Positions 53,807 through 63,924 are shown, counted from the stretch's first letter. The stretch is DNA of 64,000 bases from an uncultured Ruminiclostridium sp. (GCA_949878745.1 CATLBH010000004.1:40193-104192), one strand, 5' to 3'. The notes: a model not told the origin generated them from the sequence alone. Translations and numbers: made by a program.

Positions 53807-54559
53807 TTACTTTCTCTTCTTGGCGATAATGATAGCGCCTGCGGCGATAATGGCTACGCCTGCAACAGCTGCTACGCCTTCAACGCCGGTGTCAGCATTG
53901 TTCTTGTCGGAAGTTGCGGGAGCGTTGTTAGCGTCGCCTGCGGGAGCTTCGGTAGCTGCCTCGGTAGCGGCTTCGGTAGAACCTTCGATACCGGAAACAG
54001 TGAAGTTGATGGTCATTGTTTTCCAAGCGCCGATAGACTTGCCGAGAGCGGTAGGAGTGCACTTGGAGAGGTCGCCGCCAACAACACGGCCGTCTTCGGG
54101 AACAGCGGATACCCACTCGTTGTAAAGGTTTACTCTGGTTTCGATTCCGTCGTCGGAAGAAGTGTAGGGAACGCCTTCCAAAGCAACTTCTGTACCGTCA
54201 ACCTCTACGGAATCAATGGTCAAAATCATGCCGGGGAAAAGAACCTCGCCATTGGGAACGGAGAGAGCAGCAAACGCCAGGTCGGTGCTGCCTTCAGCGG
54301 TAGCGGCTTCACCGGTGCTCTCATCGGTAAAGGAAGCTACGGCGTGAAGTGTTACGCTGTAGGAGCCGTTGCCGGTGATCTTAACGGTGTCGTTGTAGGA
54401 AGCATATTCTTTTCCATCGTTATAGAAAGAAGCGAGCCAGTCGCCGCCTGCAAACTGTACATATGCTTCGCCGTCCGCAACTGCAAACGCGGAAACAGCC
54501 ATAGCGGAAACCGCCAAAGCCGACGCTGCGCAGCCTGCAATGATTTTTTTGATATTCAT
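53807..54559 (-). CDS. Secreted surface protein with sortase-type C-terminus
   Basis: 250 residues, GGAGG upstream. Signal peptide (residues 1-26, cleavage near AFA-VADG). Residues about 30-195 are a beta-rich extracellular domain (EAYVQFAGGDWLASFYNDGK near the start). A Thr/Glu/Ala linker (STEAATEAATEAP) follows. The C-terminus is NADTGVEGVAAVAG, a hydrophobic stretch, then KKRK, i.e. a sorting signal of the N-x-x-TG type rather than LPXTG. Anchoring by a non-canonical sortase is inferred; no sortase gene is in the window. Confidence 0.8.
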   Translation of the reverse strand: MNIKKIIAGCAASALAVSAMAVSAFAVADGEAYVQFAGGDWLASFYNDGKEYASYNDTVKITGNGSYSVTLHAVASFTDESTGEAATAEGSTDLAFAALSVPNGEVLFPGMILTIDSVEVDGTEVALEGVPYTSSDDGIETRVNLYNEWVSAVPEDGRVVGGDLSKCTPTALGKSIGAWKTMTINFTVSGIEGSTEAATEAATEAPAGDANNAPATSDKNNADTGVEGVAAVAGVAIIAAGAIIIAKKRK

Positions 54560-54854
54560 TTTGGTTTTCCTCCGATTAAAAATTTTATACTTTAATTATA
54601 TTAGATTATAACTTAAATTACAATGGGCACTTTGTATAATCTTAAACGTTTACATTTGTTGAAACCTAACACTTTTGCCAAATGCCGGAAAAAGTGCCCA
54701 AATGTTGTATATAACCGCTTTAAGAGCGTACAATTATAGTGTCCGCGAAAGTGTCCACGCAAAAAATATTTTTTGAAAAATCATAGCGCTTATGCAAATT
54801 TGTCGATTTTTAAAGCCTGTAAAATTATTGTTCCCCGTAAAAATTTTGCTTTTG
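54560..54854. other. Divergence region upstream of the surface-protein gene
   Basis: No gene seen. AT-rich; on the minus strand several TATAAT-like boxes lie within 60 bases of the ribosome site. FapA ends at 54855. Confidence 0.5.
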
Positions 54855-56252
54855 TTACCGCCCCGCCCTGAACTTGATTTCGTTGTCAGAATCAAGGTAA
54901 AAAACCACGGGAGGATTTTCTATATTGTTGTCAAAGGTGGAGGTATAAAGCTTAATGGAAACGCCGGGGAAACATTTTTTCTGTACGATAAGCTGTAAAA
55001 GTCGGCTTTTTGCCAAAACCTTTTCGTTATCTTCTATTTTGGCGCTCATTTCCGCCAGCGTGTTGCGCTCATTCATAATAAAAAGGAACGCCTGCTTGCG
55101 AGTCGCCTCCTGCTGAGGAGTAAGAGGCTGAACCTGTCGCAGCTGATTAAGTTTTTCGTACAGATTTTTGAGCTTTTTATAATTTTCGGTCAATATTTTA
55201 AAATTGTCGCTAAGTTCATGATGGCTTTTAAGGAGCAAAGTGGTGTTGCCTAAATTTATAATCGTTTTGGTATAGCTGTCGGAACCTACCTGAGCCGCCG
55301 TAATGTTTTCGTAGGAAATACACTCGCCGCCAACTATTACGCCCTTGCCCCCCTGAACGGTAACCCCGCCCTCGCTCAGAACGTTACAGTTGACCAGCGA
55401 CCTGGACTGCAAATGCCCTTTACAGTTTATATTACAGTTTTCGGCAAAGGACATTGCGATATCCCCTTCGCAGATAAGCTGGGAATGTACCGCTCCGCTT
55501 TTAATATCTATGGCCTGACTCGCATGAATAACCGCGTTGGTGACGTTTTCTTTAACCGTCACTCTTTTTCCTTTTACCGTGTATCCCTCGAAAACACCGC
55601 CCTTTACCATAACGTCGCCAACAAAGTCGATATTTCCCACCGAGGAATCCACGTGTCCCGCGATAGTCACCACCGTGTCGACGATAAACCTATCCTTATC
55701 CCAGCGCAGATTGCCGTCATCGGCGGCAAAAATCTTGGTCTGATCATTGCTCAATATCGTTCCGGGGCCTATGGAAAATACCGGCGGTTTTCCGGGAGCG
55801 GGCTTGATTTCCGCGCCTCTTATATCGATACCCGGAGAGCCTTCGGTGTGATATTTTATGGTGGCGAGAAGAGTGCCTTTTTTTATGTTGCGCACTCTGC
55901 CCAGTTCCTTGAAATTCACTATTCCCGTTTCCTCGTCGATTGAAGGCTTAAACTCGTTCTTCGGGTCATAGTTGTAGAACACCTTTCCGTCCTCGCCGTC
56001 GTTGGCGGGAATGGCTTCCGCCACAATGGCGCTTTTGTTTTCGGGAAGGTCGGCCAAGTATTCCTCTATCCTTTTTTCATCTATACACGCCGTAACGCCG
56101 CACTTTTTAAGTTCGGCTATTACGTCCTCCTTGGTGATTTCCACACCGCCGTTCTGGGCTCTGGTAACAAGCGCTTTCGCCCACATAAAGTACTCGTCCA
56201 CAAAAACGCTTACCTTGCCGTTTATTGAAATACTGTTGAAATCGTCTGCCAT
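54855..56252 (-). CDS. FapA-family (DUF342) protein
   Basis: 465 residues with AAGGAGA before the ATG. N-terminal helical region, then KVFYNYDPKNEFKPSIDEETG, GRVRNIKKGTLLATIKY, and a repetitive beta-helix (GHVDSSVGNIDFVGDVMVKG, NVTNAVIHASQAIDIKSGAV) typical of FapA/DUF342. A coiled coil (about 345-430) precedes the C-terminus. FapA is tied to flagellar assembly in Vibrio; in Firmicutes the role is undefined. A GGDEF-type gene lies 50 bases upstream on the same strand. Confidence 0.88.
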   Translation of the reverse strand: MADDFNSISINGKVSVFVDEYFMWAKALVTRAQNGGVEITKEDVIAELKKCGVTACIDEKRIEEYLADLPENKSAIVAEAIPANDGEDGKVFYNYDPKNEFKPSIDEETGIVNFKELGRVRNIKKGTLLATIKYHTEGSPGIDIRGAEIKPAPGKPPVFSIGPGTILSNDQTKIFAADDGNLRWDKDRFIVDTVVTIAGHVDSSVGNIDFVGDVMVKGGVFEGYTVKGKRVTVKENVTNAVIHASQAIDIKSGAVHSQLICEGDIAMSFAENCNINCKGHLQSRSLVNCNVLSEGGVTVQGGKGVIVGGECISYENITAAQVGSDSYTKTIINLGNTTLLLKSHHELSDNFKILTENYKKLKNLYEKLNQLRQVQPLTPQQEATRKQAFLFIMNERNTLAEMSAKIEDNEKVLAKSRLLQLIVQKKCFPGVSIKLYTSTFDNNIENPPVVFYLDSDNEIKFRAGR

Positions 56253-56302
56253 AATTATTTTCTCCTTATTCTAAGGTAAGTGTTCTTCATTGCTTCCTCA
56301 TA

Positions 56303-58018
56303 TCAGCTTTTTAACGCCGTGTTCCGTTCTTCGCCGTTATTTTTTTCCGTCTCCGTTCGGTCAAGCTCTTTAAGCTTATCTTCCGTATCCGCGCCATACA
56401 TCAAATGTGAGTTGTTGTATACCTGATTTTCCGATTTACATACCTTAAGCGCTTTTTCCGCCTGCGCAAAGGCCTCGCCGAAACTCGTTTCGTGAGAAGG
56501 CGCCGAGCTTGCCGCGCTGAAAGTAATGTTTATATAAGTGCTGTTTATTTTAATAGGCTCGGAGAAAACGGGCAAAAGCTTTACGATCTGGCTGTCGGGA
56601 TGATCCTTTTCCGTTACGGCCAGCATACCTATAATAAACGTATCGTCGTCGGCCCTGCCTATAATGCATTTTCCCTTCTGATTTGCCCAGAGAAGCTCTG
56701 TCACTTTTCTGAGCACCATATCGCCGAATTCGTAGCCGTACTGATTGTTTATAAATCTGAAACGATTTATGTTGAGAAGCACTATCGCCTGTTTTCGGCC
56801 TTTTTTCAATTCGTCGTCGTACTGTCCCCCGAGAGCGGATTTTAAGAGCGCTCCGGTAAGGCCGTCGCATACCGATTTAAAGTGAAGGTCAAGGGCTATT
56901 CCCTTAAGCTCGTTTATATTGGAAATGCGGCCTATTACCTTTTCCACCTTGTTTCCGCTGTGAGAAACCACCTGAGCCGTGTGCTCAACCCATATGTAAT
57001 CGCCCGCCTTGTTCCTTATCCTGTATTCATAAGTCATAATATGTTCGGGCATTATCATCATATGAGAGTAATCGAAAAATCTGTCCACGAAGCCTTCGCG
57101 GTAATCGGGGTGAATGTTTTCCCAATAAGGTCTGCGTTCCCCGTCAAAGTCGCTCATATTTCCCAATCCGAAAAGATCGTCGGCCATTTCCGGATTAAGG
57201 CTGACCAATTTGTTTTCGGGTACGTCCACTTCATAAATAACGTCTTTGGCGCTTTGAATGAGAAAGCGGTTTTTGATCTGCTCGCTTTCCAGTTTGTGCT
57301 CAAGCTCGGATTCGGCGTCGATGTCGTGGATGGTTCCAACCACCGCCCTTTGCTCGTCGGAGTCGAAACCGTCGGCGCCGTTGCCCCTTATTCTTACCGT
57401 AACGGTTTTGTGGGGAGATACCGTAAGACCCACGACTATATTGAAATTGTTTATGACTCTTTCCCTTGTATTTTTCAAAGCCCTTTCAAATTCCGGAAGG
57501 TCGGAGGGCTGTATATGATTTCTTATATCGCTGCTGCTGTTTAACGTGACATAACCGTAGTTTCTGTTCCAATATTCGCCGTATCTGAAAGAACAGCCTC
57601 TGTCCGTAATACGCCAGAAGATCTCGCTGCTTACCTCCATCTCTGCGGCAATGGCAACGTTATTTCGGCGCGCCTCATCGAAAAGTCTGCTTTGCTCTTC
57701 CACCCAGCGGGAAAGCTGTTCGGGAAGGGGATCGCCGCCGTTAACGGACATAAGAGCGTCCGTGTCCTCTTTTACGAAGGCGGAAAGCACCTGCTCGAAG
57801 GAATCCGAAAACTGTTTTCTTATTTTTCTCACGATAACGGTGCAAATAATCGCCCATGCTACGCAAATCACCATCATAAGCGGCACGAACCATATAAGCA
57901 CATCGGTTTTAAGCCCGCCAAAAATAAGCGCGGCGGAAACAGCTACGCAGACTGCAGAAAAAAGCGCCGCCGTCAGAACATATATTGGTGCCAACTTCAA
58001 TATCAACGCTTTTTTCAT
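56303..58018 (-). CDS. Membrane PAS-GGDEF protein with degenerate GGDEF site
   Basis: 571 residues if started at the ATG at 58018 (AAAGGA 12 bases before); starts at 58030 and 58066 are also open. Two adjacent membrane helices (about residues 8-30 and 38-60), then two PAS-like regions (RYGEYWNRNYGYVTLNSSSD; KDVIYEVDVPENKLVSLNPE, followed by YEYRIRNKAGDYIWVEHTAQ), then a GGDEF domain (VCDGLTGALLKSALGGQ, RFRFINNQYGYEFGDMVLRKV). The catalytic GGDEF is replaced by DDDTF (RADDDTF), so cyclase activity is doubtful; it may bind or sense nucleotides. No EAL domain. Confidence 0.82.
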   Translation of the reverse strand: MKKALILKLAPIYVLTAALFSAVCVAVSAALIFGGLKTDVLIWFVPLMMVICVAWAIICTVIVRKIRKQFSDSFEQVLSAFVKEDTDALMSVNGGDPLPEQLSRWVEEQSRLFDEARRNNVAIAAEMEVSSEIFWRITDRGCSFRYGEYWNRNYGYVTLNSSSDIRNHIQPSDLPEFERALKNTRERVINNFNIVVGLTVSPHKTVTVRIRGNGADGFDSDEQRAVVGTIHDIDAESELEHKLESEQIKNRFLIQSAKDVIYEVDVPENKLVSLNPEMADDLFGLGNMSDFDGERRPYWENIHPDYREGFVDRFFDYSHMMIMPEHIMTYEYRIRNKAGDYIWVEHTAQVVSHSGNKVEKVIGRISNINELKGIALDLHFKSVCDGLTGALLKSALGGQYDDELKKGRKQAIVLLNINRFRFINNQYGYEFGDMVLRKVTELLWANQKGKCIIGRADDDTFIIGMLAVTEKDHPDSQIVKLLPVFSEPIKINSTYINITFSAASSAPSHETSFGEAFAQAEKALKVCKSENQVYNNSHLMYGADTEDKLKELDRTETEKNNGEERNTALKS

Positions 58019-58280
58019 TTTTACGATCATTCCTTTCGCTCGCCCTTCCGAATCCGTTTGTTTCATATCGGGCGGTCGGAGCGCATAACACCGGTCTTTA
58101 ATCAGGTTCTTATCGGATTGAAGATCTTGCTGAAAGAGCCGAATCCTCGGTCTTGGCTTTTGTTTTTCAGATTATTGGCACAGTGCTCCTTCTATATTAT
58201 ACTTCAAATTTGTGAAAATGTCAATATTTTTATTATTTTCCTTTGGGAATTTTTGGTTATTTTTTTACTGAGTAAAAATA

Positions 58281-58328
58281 AAACGAACGGGGCAGTAAAA
58301 AACGATTCTTTTACGGCTCCGTCCGTTT
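58281..58328 (-). terminator. Bidirectional terminator after the FtsX-type permease gene
   Basis: AAACGAACGGGGCAGTAAAA pairs with TTTTACGGCTCCGTCCGTTT (18 of 20 positions) around an 8-base loop; T-rich on the minus strand beyond. Confidence 0.85.
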
Positions 58329-58335
58329 TAAAATG

Positions 58336-61300
58336 TTACTCCACCGATTTCAGCGCCTCGATCATATCAACTTTTTTAAGATGTCCGTGCATATAGACTA
58401 TAACGACAATGCTGAACACCATTGTAATGAGCGCCGAGAACAGATAGCTCGGGACGCCGATCTCCCTTCCGAACATCACCAGGTCGATCTCCGCCGTCCG
58501 TATAATGAACTGAGAAAGGAAGGTTCCGCCGAAAAGACCCACGGCTATTCCCATAAGAGTCAATATAAGCGTCTCTCTGAAAATATAATTGTCCACCTCC
58601 AGGTCGTAAAAGCCCATTACCTTCAGCGTCGCTATCTCTCTTATCCGCTCCGTTATGTTTATGTTGATAAGGTTGTACAGCACTACGAAGGCCAACGCTC
58701 CCGCGCTTACTATAAGAACTCCCACAACCGAGTTGAGAGCGTCCAGCATGGTGGACATGGTTTTTACAAGGCTGTCCTTAAAGTTAACCGAAAGTACGGC
58801 GTTGGTGGCCAAAAGCTCCGCCGAAAAACGCTCCTGTTCCGCTTTTTCCGTAAGAACGCCGCCTTCCCGCTCCTTGAACGCCATAATGTTGTATTCCGGC
58901 TCTTCCCCGAAAAGCTCCGTGTAAAGCTCCCTTGACATATAAACGTAGTGATTTGGATAGTTTTCGGTACAGGCGGACACCTCAAGACGACGCTTATCCT
59001 CACCCTCGCGGTAAATGTCTATCCCGTCCCCCGCCTCTATATCCAGAAGTACGGACAGCTTTTCGTCCACGATAACCCTGTCGTCGTAAAATTCAAAGCT
59101 TTCTCCCGTCTCCCTGTCCCTGAACACGAAAAGCTTTAAAAATTCCTCTTTGTTTTCGGGCACTGTCAGGTACGCGTCCGCCGTTTTTCCCTCCGACTCC
59201 ACGGTGAGTTTTTTCTGAAGGTATTTTACGGTATCACAGTTGTTTTTCTCGATAACGTTCAGTATCTGTTGGGTATCTCCGTCGTCCACGCTGTCATAGG
59301 CGAAAAATCCGTCGTACAGTGTCAGCTCGTTATACTGCTTGTTTATGATATCGCTTATGGAATCCTCCAGGGCGAAGCCCACCAGCGTAAGCGCGGTACA
59401 GCCCGCTATCCCCACAATGGTCATAAACATTCTTCTTTTGTATCTGAACAGGTTGCGGGCGGTCACTTTGCCGTTAAAGCCCACTTTTTTCCAGAGGGGC
59501 AGTTTGTCCAGAAGTATCTTTTTCCCCGCTCTCGGCGCCTTGGGGCGCATAAGCTGGGCAGGCTGTTCCGAAAGCTCCGATTTACAGGAAAAGAACACCG
59601 TGAGCGCCACCGCCGAAACGGATACCAGTATGCAAAACAGGGTGAGAATCCAGTCGGTGGGAATCGACAGCTCCGATATGGTGTACATCATTCCATAGGC
59701 CTTTATTATCACAAAGGGGAACAGCTTTTGCCCCGCCACCGCCCCGAAAATCCCTCCGAGAACCGTTGCGGTCAGAGCGTAAAACATATACTTGTAAATT
59801 ATTTGTCCGTTGGTGTAGCCCAGCGCCTTTAAGGTACCTATCTGGGATCTTTGCTCCTCCACCATTCGGGTCATGGTGGTGAGACATACCAAGGCCGCCA
59901 CAAGGATAAAGAAAATCGGGAACACCGAAGCGATGTTGTTTATGCGTTCCGCGTTCTGTCCGTATTCCGCGTAGCCGGGGCTGTCTTCCCTATCGAATAC
60001 GTACCAGGTGGGGTTTTCCAGATCGAGAAGCTCTCTTTTGGCGTCCCTGATTTTTTGCTCTCCCTCGTCTATTTCGGTCTTGGCCTCGGTTCTTCCCTTT
60101 TCGTACTCCTTTAAGCCGTCGGCGTATTTGTCGCGGCCCTCCTGAAGCTCCGCCATACCCTTGGCGTAATCAACCTCGCCCTGACGATAATCGTCTATGC
60201 CCTTCTGATATTCCTTTTCGGCGTTGTCCAGTTTGAGCTTGTTATCGTTAAGGGTTCGCCGACCGTTGGTTTCTTCGTTTTCCAGCGTGCGCTTGGCTTC
60301 CTCAAGCTGAGCGTATCCCGTCTTGAATTCCTCTCCCGCGGCGTTGATTTTTTCCCCCGCCGCCTTAAGCTCCGCGTTGACCTTGGCCAATTCCTCCGCC
60401 GTGGCGTCCAGCTTTGCTTTGGCGGCTTCGAGACGGGTCATCTCCATATTTACCTCAATCGCCGAGGGAAGAGTATAGGTAAACTCGTAAATGGCTTTGG
60501 TCACATATTCGGGAATTATTATGGTTATTCCGTCGTTTTCGTTCTGGTCGAGATAATCGCGGTACTCTATTCCGGGAAGATTAACCCCCAGCGCCTCCGC
60601 CACGTCAAAAACGTCGATATAATCCTTGTAATAGCTGTCCAAAAGGCTATAATAGCCGTAACCCTCGTTGTATCCCGCAAGGCCGCTTTTGTATTCATCA
60701 TCGGCGCTCCTGAACTGCCTTACGTTTTGGTTGTATTCCTCCAAACCCAGCAGATAGTTTGCATAGTTTTCGTCAATTTGTCTGCGCTGTTCCGAAAGCT
60801 GTACCTTGGCCTTATTTATCCTGTCGTTGAACTCCTCCGCGCCGCTGTAATAAAGGGCGGTGTTTTCGTCCAGCTCTTTTCGGGCGTCGTTGAGGGTCTG
60901 TTTGGCTTCCTCCAGCTTATCCTTGGCGTCGTTCAGCTCCTTTTGGCCTTCCTCTATCTCCTTAAGAGAGTCGTCCAGCTTCTTTTTCGCGTCGCCAAGC
61001 TCCTTGTCCGCCTTTTCTTTAGCGTCGTTCAGCTCTTTTTCCGCTTTTTCGATCTCTTTGTTGGCCTCGTTCAGGATTTCGTCGTATCTTTCGATCTCCC
61101 TGTTTTCGCCTATGCTTTCCAAAATCGCCGTGAGCCTTTCGTTTTCCCTGTCATATTCCGATGAATAGGCTCTTAGAGCGGCAAGACTGTCGGCGGTAAG
61201 ATACAGCTCCGTGTATACCTCCACGGTGAAATTTTCTTCGGGTATATACATAAGGCTGCTTATATTGCCGTTTCCGACGGTGGTGTTTCCTCTTGAGGAC

Positions 61301-61851
61301 ATATCTATATAAGAGGGGGATACAAACGTGCCCACCACCGTATATTCCGTAACCGAGACCGTGTCTTCTATGTCGCTTTCGTCTCCGGAAATTATGGTCA
61401 TTTTATCACCGGGGCGGCGGACAGTGGCCAGTCCTCCGCTGTCCGCAAGGCACTCTCCGGGCTTTTCCGGAAAACGGCCCTCCGTCAGCTCCGGCTTGTT
61501 AACCTCATTGTTTTTTCCGTATTCCGAAAGGGACATAACCCTCACTATCTCATCGCTCTCCCCGTTCTTCACCAACACGTCGGCGAAATAGCCGGGATAT
61601 ACCGTAACGCCGTCGATACCGTTCAAAGCCGCGATATCCTCTTCGGTAAAGCCTAAAGTGGAAATAAGACGGTAATGGGACAGATTGGATTTTTTATAAT
61701 AGACGTCGGCGGAATTCTTCATATCGGGGGCGGTGCTGTTTACCCCCGCGAAAAAGGCTATTCCTATGGCCACTATGGAAAAAATGGATAAAAAGCGGCT
61801 TTTTGTTTTGAATATTTCAATGACGGTATTCTTCTGAAGAGCACTTTTCAT
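58336..61851 (-). CDS. FtsX-type ABC permease with long extracellular coiled coil
   Basis: 1171 residues from the ATG at 61851 (GAGG 9 bases before). One N-terminal helix (about 15-38) is followed by a MacB-like extracellular domain, then a heptad-rich coiled coil (about residues 245-400 and 490-620: EIEKAEKELNDAKEKADKEL, DKLEEAKQTLNDARKELDEN). The first FtsX core has FPIFFILVAALVCLTTMTRM then QIGTLKALGYTNGQI; a second extracellular part follows, and the last FtsX core is near residues 1030-1171 (ALAFVVLYNLININITERIR, then REIATLKVMGFYDLE). It works with the ATPase encoded 46 bases upstream. Probable export, or mechanical transmission to a cell-wall enzyme; the cargo is unknown. Confidence 0.9.
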   Translation of the reverse strand: MKSALQKNTVIEIFKTKSRFLSIFSIVAIGIAFFAGVNSTAPDMKNSADVYYKKSNLSHYRLISTLGFTEEDIAALNGIDGVTVYPGYFADVLVKNGESDEIVRVMSLSEYGKNNEVNKPELTEGRFPEKPGECLADSGGLATVRRPGDKMTIISGDESDIEDTVSVTEYTVVGTFVSPSYIDMSSRGNTTVGNGNISSLMYIPEENFTVEVYTELYLTADSLAALRAYSSEYDRENERLTAILESIGENREIERYDEILNEANKEIEKAEKELNDAKEKADKELGDAKKKLDDSLKEIEEGQKELNDAKDKLEEAKQTLNDARKELDENTALYYSGAEEFNDRINKAKVQLSEQRRQIDENYANYLLGLEEYNQNVRQFRSADDEYKSGLAGYNEGYGYYSLLDSYYKDYIDVFDVAEALGVNLPGIEYRDYLDQNENDGITIIIPEYVTKAIYEFTYTLPSAIEVNMEMTRLEAAKAKLDATAEELAKVNAELKAAGEKINAAGEEFKTGYAQLEEAKRTLENEETNGRRTLNDNKLKLDNAEKEYQKGIDDYRQGEVDYAKGMAELQEGRDKYADGLKEYEKGRTEAKTEIDEGEQKIRDAKRELLDLENPTWYVFDREDSPGYAEYGQNAERINNIASVFPIFFILVAALVCLTTMTRMVEEQRSQIGTLKALGYTNGQIIYKYMFYALTATVLGGIFGAVAGQKLFPFVIIKAYGMMYTISELSIPTDWILTLFCILVSVSAVALTVFFSCKSELSEQPAQLMRPKAPRAGKKILLDKLPLWKKVGFNGKVTARNLFRYKRRMFMTIVGIAGCTALTLVGFALEDSISDIINKQYNELTLYDGFFAYDSVDDGDTQQILNVIEKNNCDTVKYLQKKLTVESEGKTADAYLTVPENKEEFLKLFVFRDRETGESFEFYDDRVIVDEKLSVLLDIEAGDGIDIYREGEDKRRLEVSACTENYPNHYVYMSRELYTELFGEEPEYNIMAFKEREGGVLTEKAEQERFSAELLATNAVLSVNFKDSLVKTMSTMLDALNSVVGVLIVSAGALAFVVLYNLININITERIREIATLKVMGFYDLEVDNYIFRETLILTLMGIAVGLFGGTFLSQFIIRTAEIDLVMFGREIGVPSYLFSALITMVFSIVVIVYMHGHLKKVDMIEALKSVE

Positions 61852-61897
61852 TAAAAACAACCTCGGTTTCTTACCATTCTGTCTCTGTTTTTGTTTT

Positions 61898-62599
61898 TTA
61901 CCACTCTATCTCTTCAACGGGTGTGGGGGAGGAGTTAAGCTCGATACGGCTCACCCGGCTGTTTTTCAGATAAATTATCCTGTCCGCCATAGGGGCGATG
62001 GCGGAATTGTGAGTAACTAAAATAACCGTCATACCGCTGCTTCGGCAGGTATCCTGAAGCAGCTTAAGTATAAGCTTACCCGTGTTGTAATCCAACGCTC
62101 CGGTGGGCTCGTCGCAAAGAAGGAGCTTCGGTTTTTTCGCCAAGGCGCGGGCGATGGCCACCCGCTGCTGTTCTCCGCCGGAAAGCTGTGAGGGGAAGTT
62201 ATCCAGCCTTTCGGCCAATCCTACGCTGGCGAGTATCTCCTCGGCTGGGATTACGTCGGAACAGGTCTGAGCCGCCAATTCCACGTTTTCCTTGGCGGTA
62301 AGGTTGGGTATAAGATTATAGAACTGAAAGACGAAACCTATTTCGTTTCTTCGATAGCCTATCAGCTTTTTTCGGTTATAAGCGGCGATGTCGTTTCCGT
62401 CCACGGAAATTTCTCCGCCGTCGGCGGTATCCATTCCCCCAAGAAGGTTAAGAACGGTGGTTTTTCCCGATCCCGAAGGACCCAAAATAATTGCAAGCTC
62501 GCCCTTTTCTATTGAAAACTCTATGTTGTCGGCGGCGGAAATTGTCACTTCGCCCACCTTATAACGTTTACAAACGTTCTTTAATTGTACAAAACTCAT
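61898..62599 (-). CDS. ABC transporter ATPase, LolD/MacB family
   Basis: 233 residues from the ATG at 62599 (GAGGGTGA 8 bases before). Walker [19 protein letters not shown]-loop FQFYNLIP, signature [15 protein letters not shown], Walker [14 protein letters not shown]-loop VTHNSAIA. The layout is standard for the LolD group that partners FtsX-type permeases such as the next gene. Confidence 0.95.
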   Translation of the reverse strand: MSFVQLKNVCKRYKVGEVTISAADNIEFSIEKGELAIILGPSGSGKTTVLNLLGGMDTADGGEISVDGNDIAAYNRKKLIGYRRNEIGFVFQFYNLIPNLTAKENVELAAQTCSDVIPAEEILASVGLAERLDNFPSQLSGGEQQRVAIARALAKKPKLLLCDEPTGALDYNTGKLILKLLQDTCRSSGMTVILVTHNSAIAPMADRIIYLKNSRVSRIELNSSPTPVEEIEW

Positions 62600-62916
62600 T
62601 TTTCCGATCACCCTCAATAAAATTCATTCTTCGAGCCGCGCACAAATCCGGGGGGCGGTACGCAAAAAGTGCACCCCCAAAAAAATCGCCGAACGGGAAT
62701 AGACGCGCGGTAAAGCCAACTCCCCCGATATTCTATAATATAAAGTATATCATACGCCCGCATAAAAAGCAAGGCGTAAATAAAAGATTTCGTTATATTT
62801 TCACGTTAAAGAAAAATTTCTTTTCGCGCTTGTTTTTTATGTGAAAGCGTGATATAATGAATAAGAACCTGTCCCTACGGAAACGGGTTCCGAATAACGG
62901 GAAGGGAACCGAAACA

Positions 62917-63465
62917 ATGGATCATTACAACGAACAGCTTATTCGCAAGCTAAGCGAGCCTAAGGACATTTTTCTGAGGATACTTATATGTTTTCTCACC
63001 TCGGCGGTAATTTTCATCTGTGTGGGGGCCATGATACTTTTCGGCTTTCCAATGCTGATTATAATAGCCGCGGGAGCCTGTTACCTGGCGTATCTTCTTT
63101 TAAGCGGCACTTTTATCGAATATGAGTATATTGTTACCAATAACGACCTGGATATTGATAAAATTTCGGGCAAAAGGAAGCGCAAAAGACTTATCACCGT
63201 TAAGCTGGACACCGTAAGAAGCTGGGGGGAATACACGGGAAAGACGGATCCGAACGCCAACGCCACGGTAATGGCCAGCGACGCTACGGGAAGGAATATG
63301 TGGTATCTGGACGCGGATCACGAAAAATACGGAAAAGTAACGGTGCTTTTCACCCCCTCGGAGGAAACGGTTTACAACATTAACTTCGGAGTTCCGTATT
63401 CGGCGAGGAAAAAGCTGGCTCCCCGCGACGATGGTCGAAATAAGGAATCGGACGGAAATTTATAA
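62917..63465 (+). CDS. Small membrane protein, DUF6106-like
   Basis: 182 residues from the ATG at 62917 (AAGGGA 10 bases before). Two hydrophobic segments (about residues 22-42 and 45-68) are followed by a conserved cytoplasmic domain: GTFIEYEYIVTNNDLDIDKI, then RKRKRLITVKLDTVRSWGEY. It matches a widespread clostridial family without known function. It is followed by a strong terminator. Confidence 0.7.
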   Translation: MDHYNEQLIRKLSEPKDIFLRILICFLTSAVIFICVGAMILFGFPMLIIIAAGACYLAYLLLSGTFIEYEYIVTNNDLDIDKISGKRKRKRLITVKLDTVRSWGEYTGKTDPNANATVMASDATGRNMWYLDADHEKYGKVTVLFTPSEETVYNINFGVPYSARKKLAPRDDGRNKESDGNL

Positions 63466-63472
63466 GAATTTA

Positions 63473-63531
63473 AAAAAACGCGTAAAGCCGCTGTCCGGTT
63501 TAAGGCCGGATAACGGCTTTACGCGTTTTTT
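63473..63531. terminator. Strong bidirectional terminator
   Basis: ACGCGTAAAGCCG (63478-63490) and CGGCTTTACGCGT (63514-63526) enclose an inner TCCGG/CCGGA stem; A and T tracts flank both sides. Confidence 0.9.
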
Positions 63532-63895
63532 CGAGGTAAAACATACTGTTACGAAAATCGATTTGCCGGCAGTAGACTGCATACTGATTAAAAAACAATC
63601 TATACCGCAAAAGCCGACGAAACTGCCGCTTCAGCCTGATAACAGGAGTTCCCGCGACAATGCCAAGCGCTTCGTGAAACGGCAGTTTCGCCCGCTTCCG
63701 AGGTATAATTTGATTTAAAATCGGTAAAAACAGCGCGCCCAATCCTCCGCTCAAACAAATCTGATTTTTACCCCGTCCATATGTAAAATACAAAATTTAA
63801 GGTTTTGTTACACCTTTCGGCAATAAAATTTAAAAAAACGGAAATTTCTACAAAAAACTCCAAAGTTTTAGTTATACTAAAAACCAATTAAACAA
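63532..63895. other. Gene-free stretch with an inverted repeat
   Basis: CGAAACTGCCG (63618-63628) and CGGCAGTTTCG (63680-63690) are perfect 11-base inverted arms 51 bases apart. No gene can be supported; short frames cross the terminator and lack start signals. Confidence 0.5.
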
Positions 63896-63924
63896 TAGAC
63901 AAAAACGACAAAATATGGTATACT
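63896..63924 (+). promoter_or_regulatory. Sigma-A promoter of the right-edge gene
   Basis: TAGACA, 17-base spacer, TATACT, 17 bases before the ATG at 63942. Confidence 0.55.

Noticed and set aside
63500..63793. 97-codon minus-strand frame at the right end
   Set aside because: It runs through the strong terminator at 63473-63531 and has no ribosome site.
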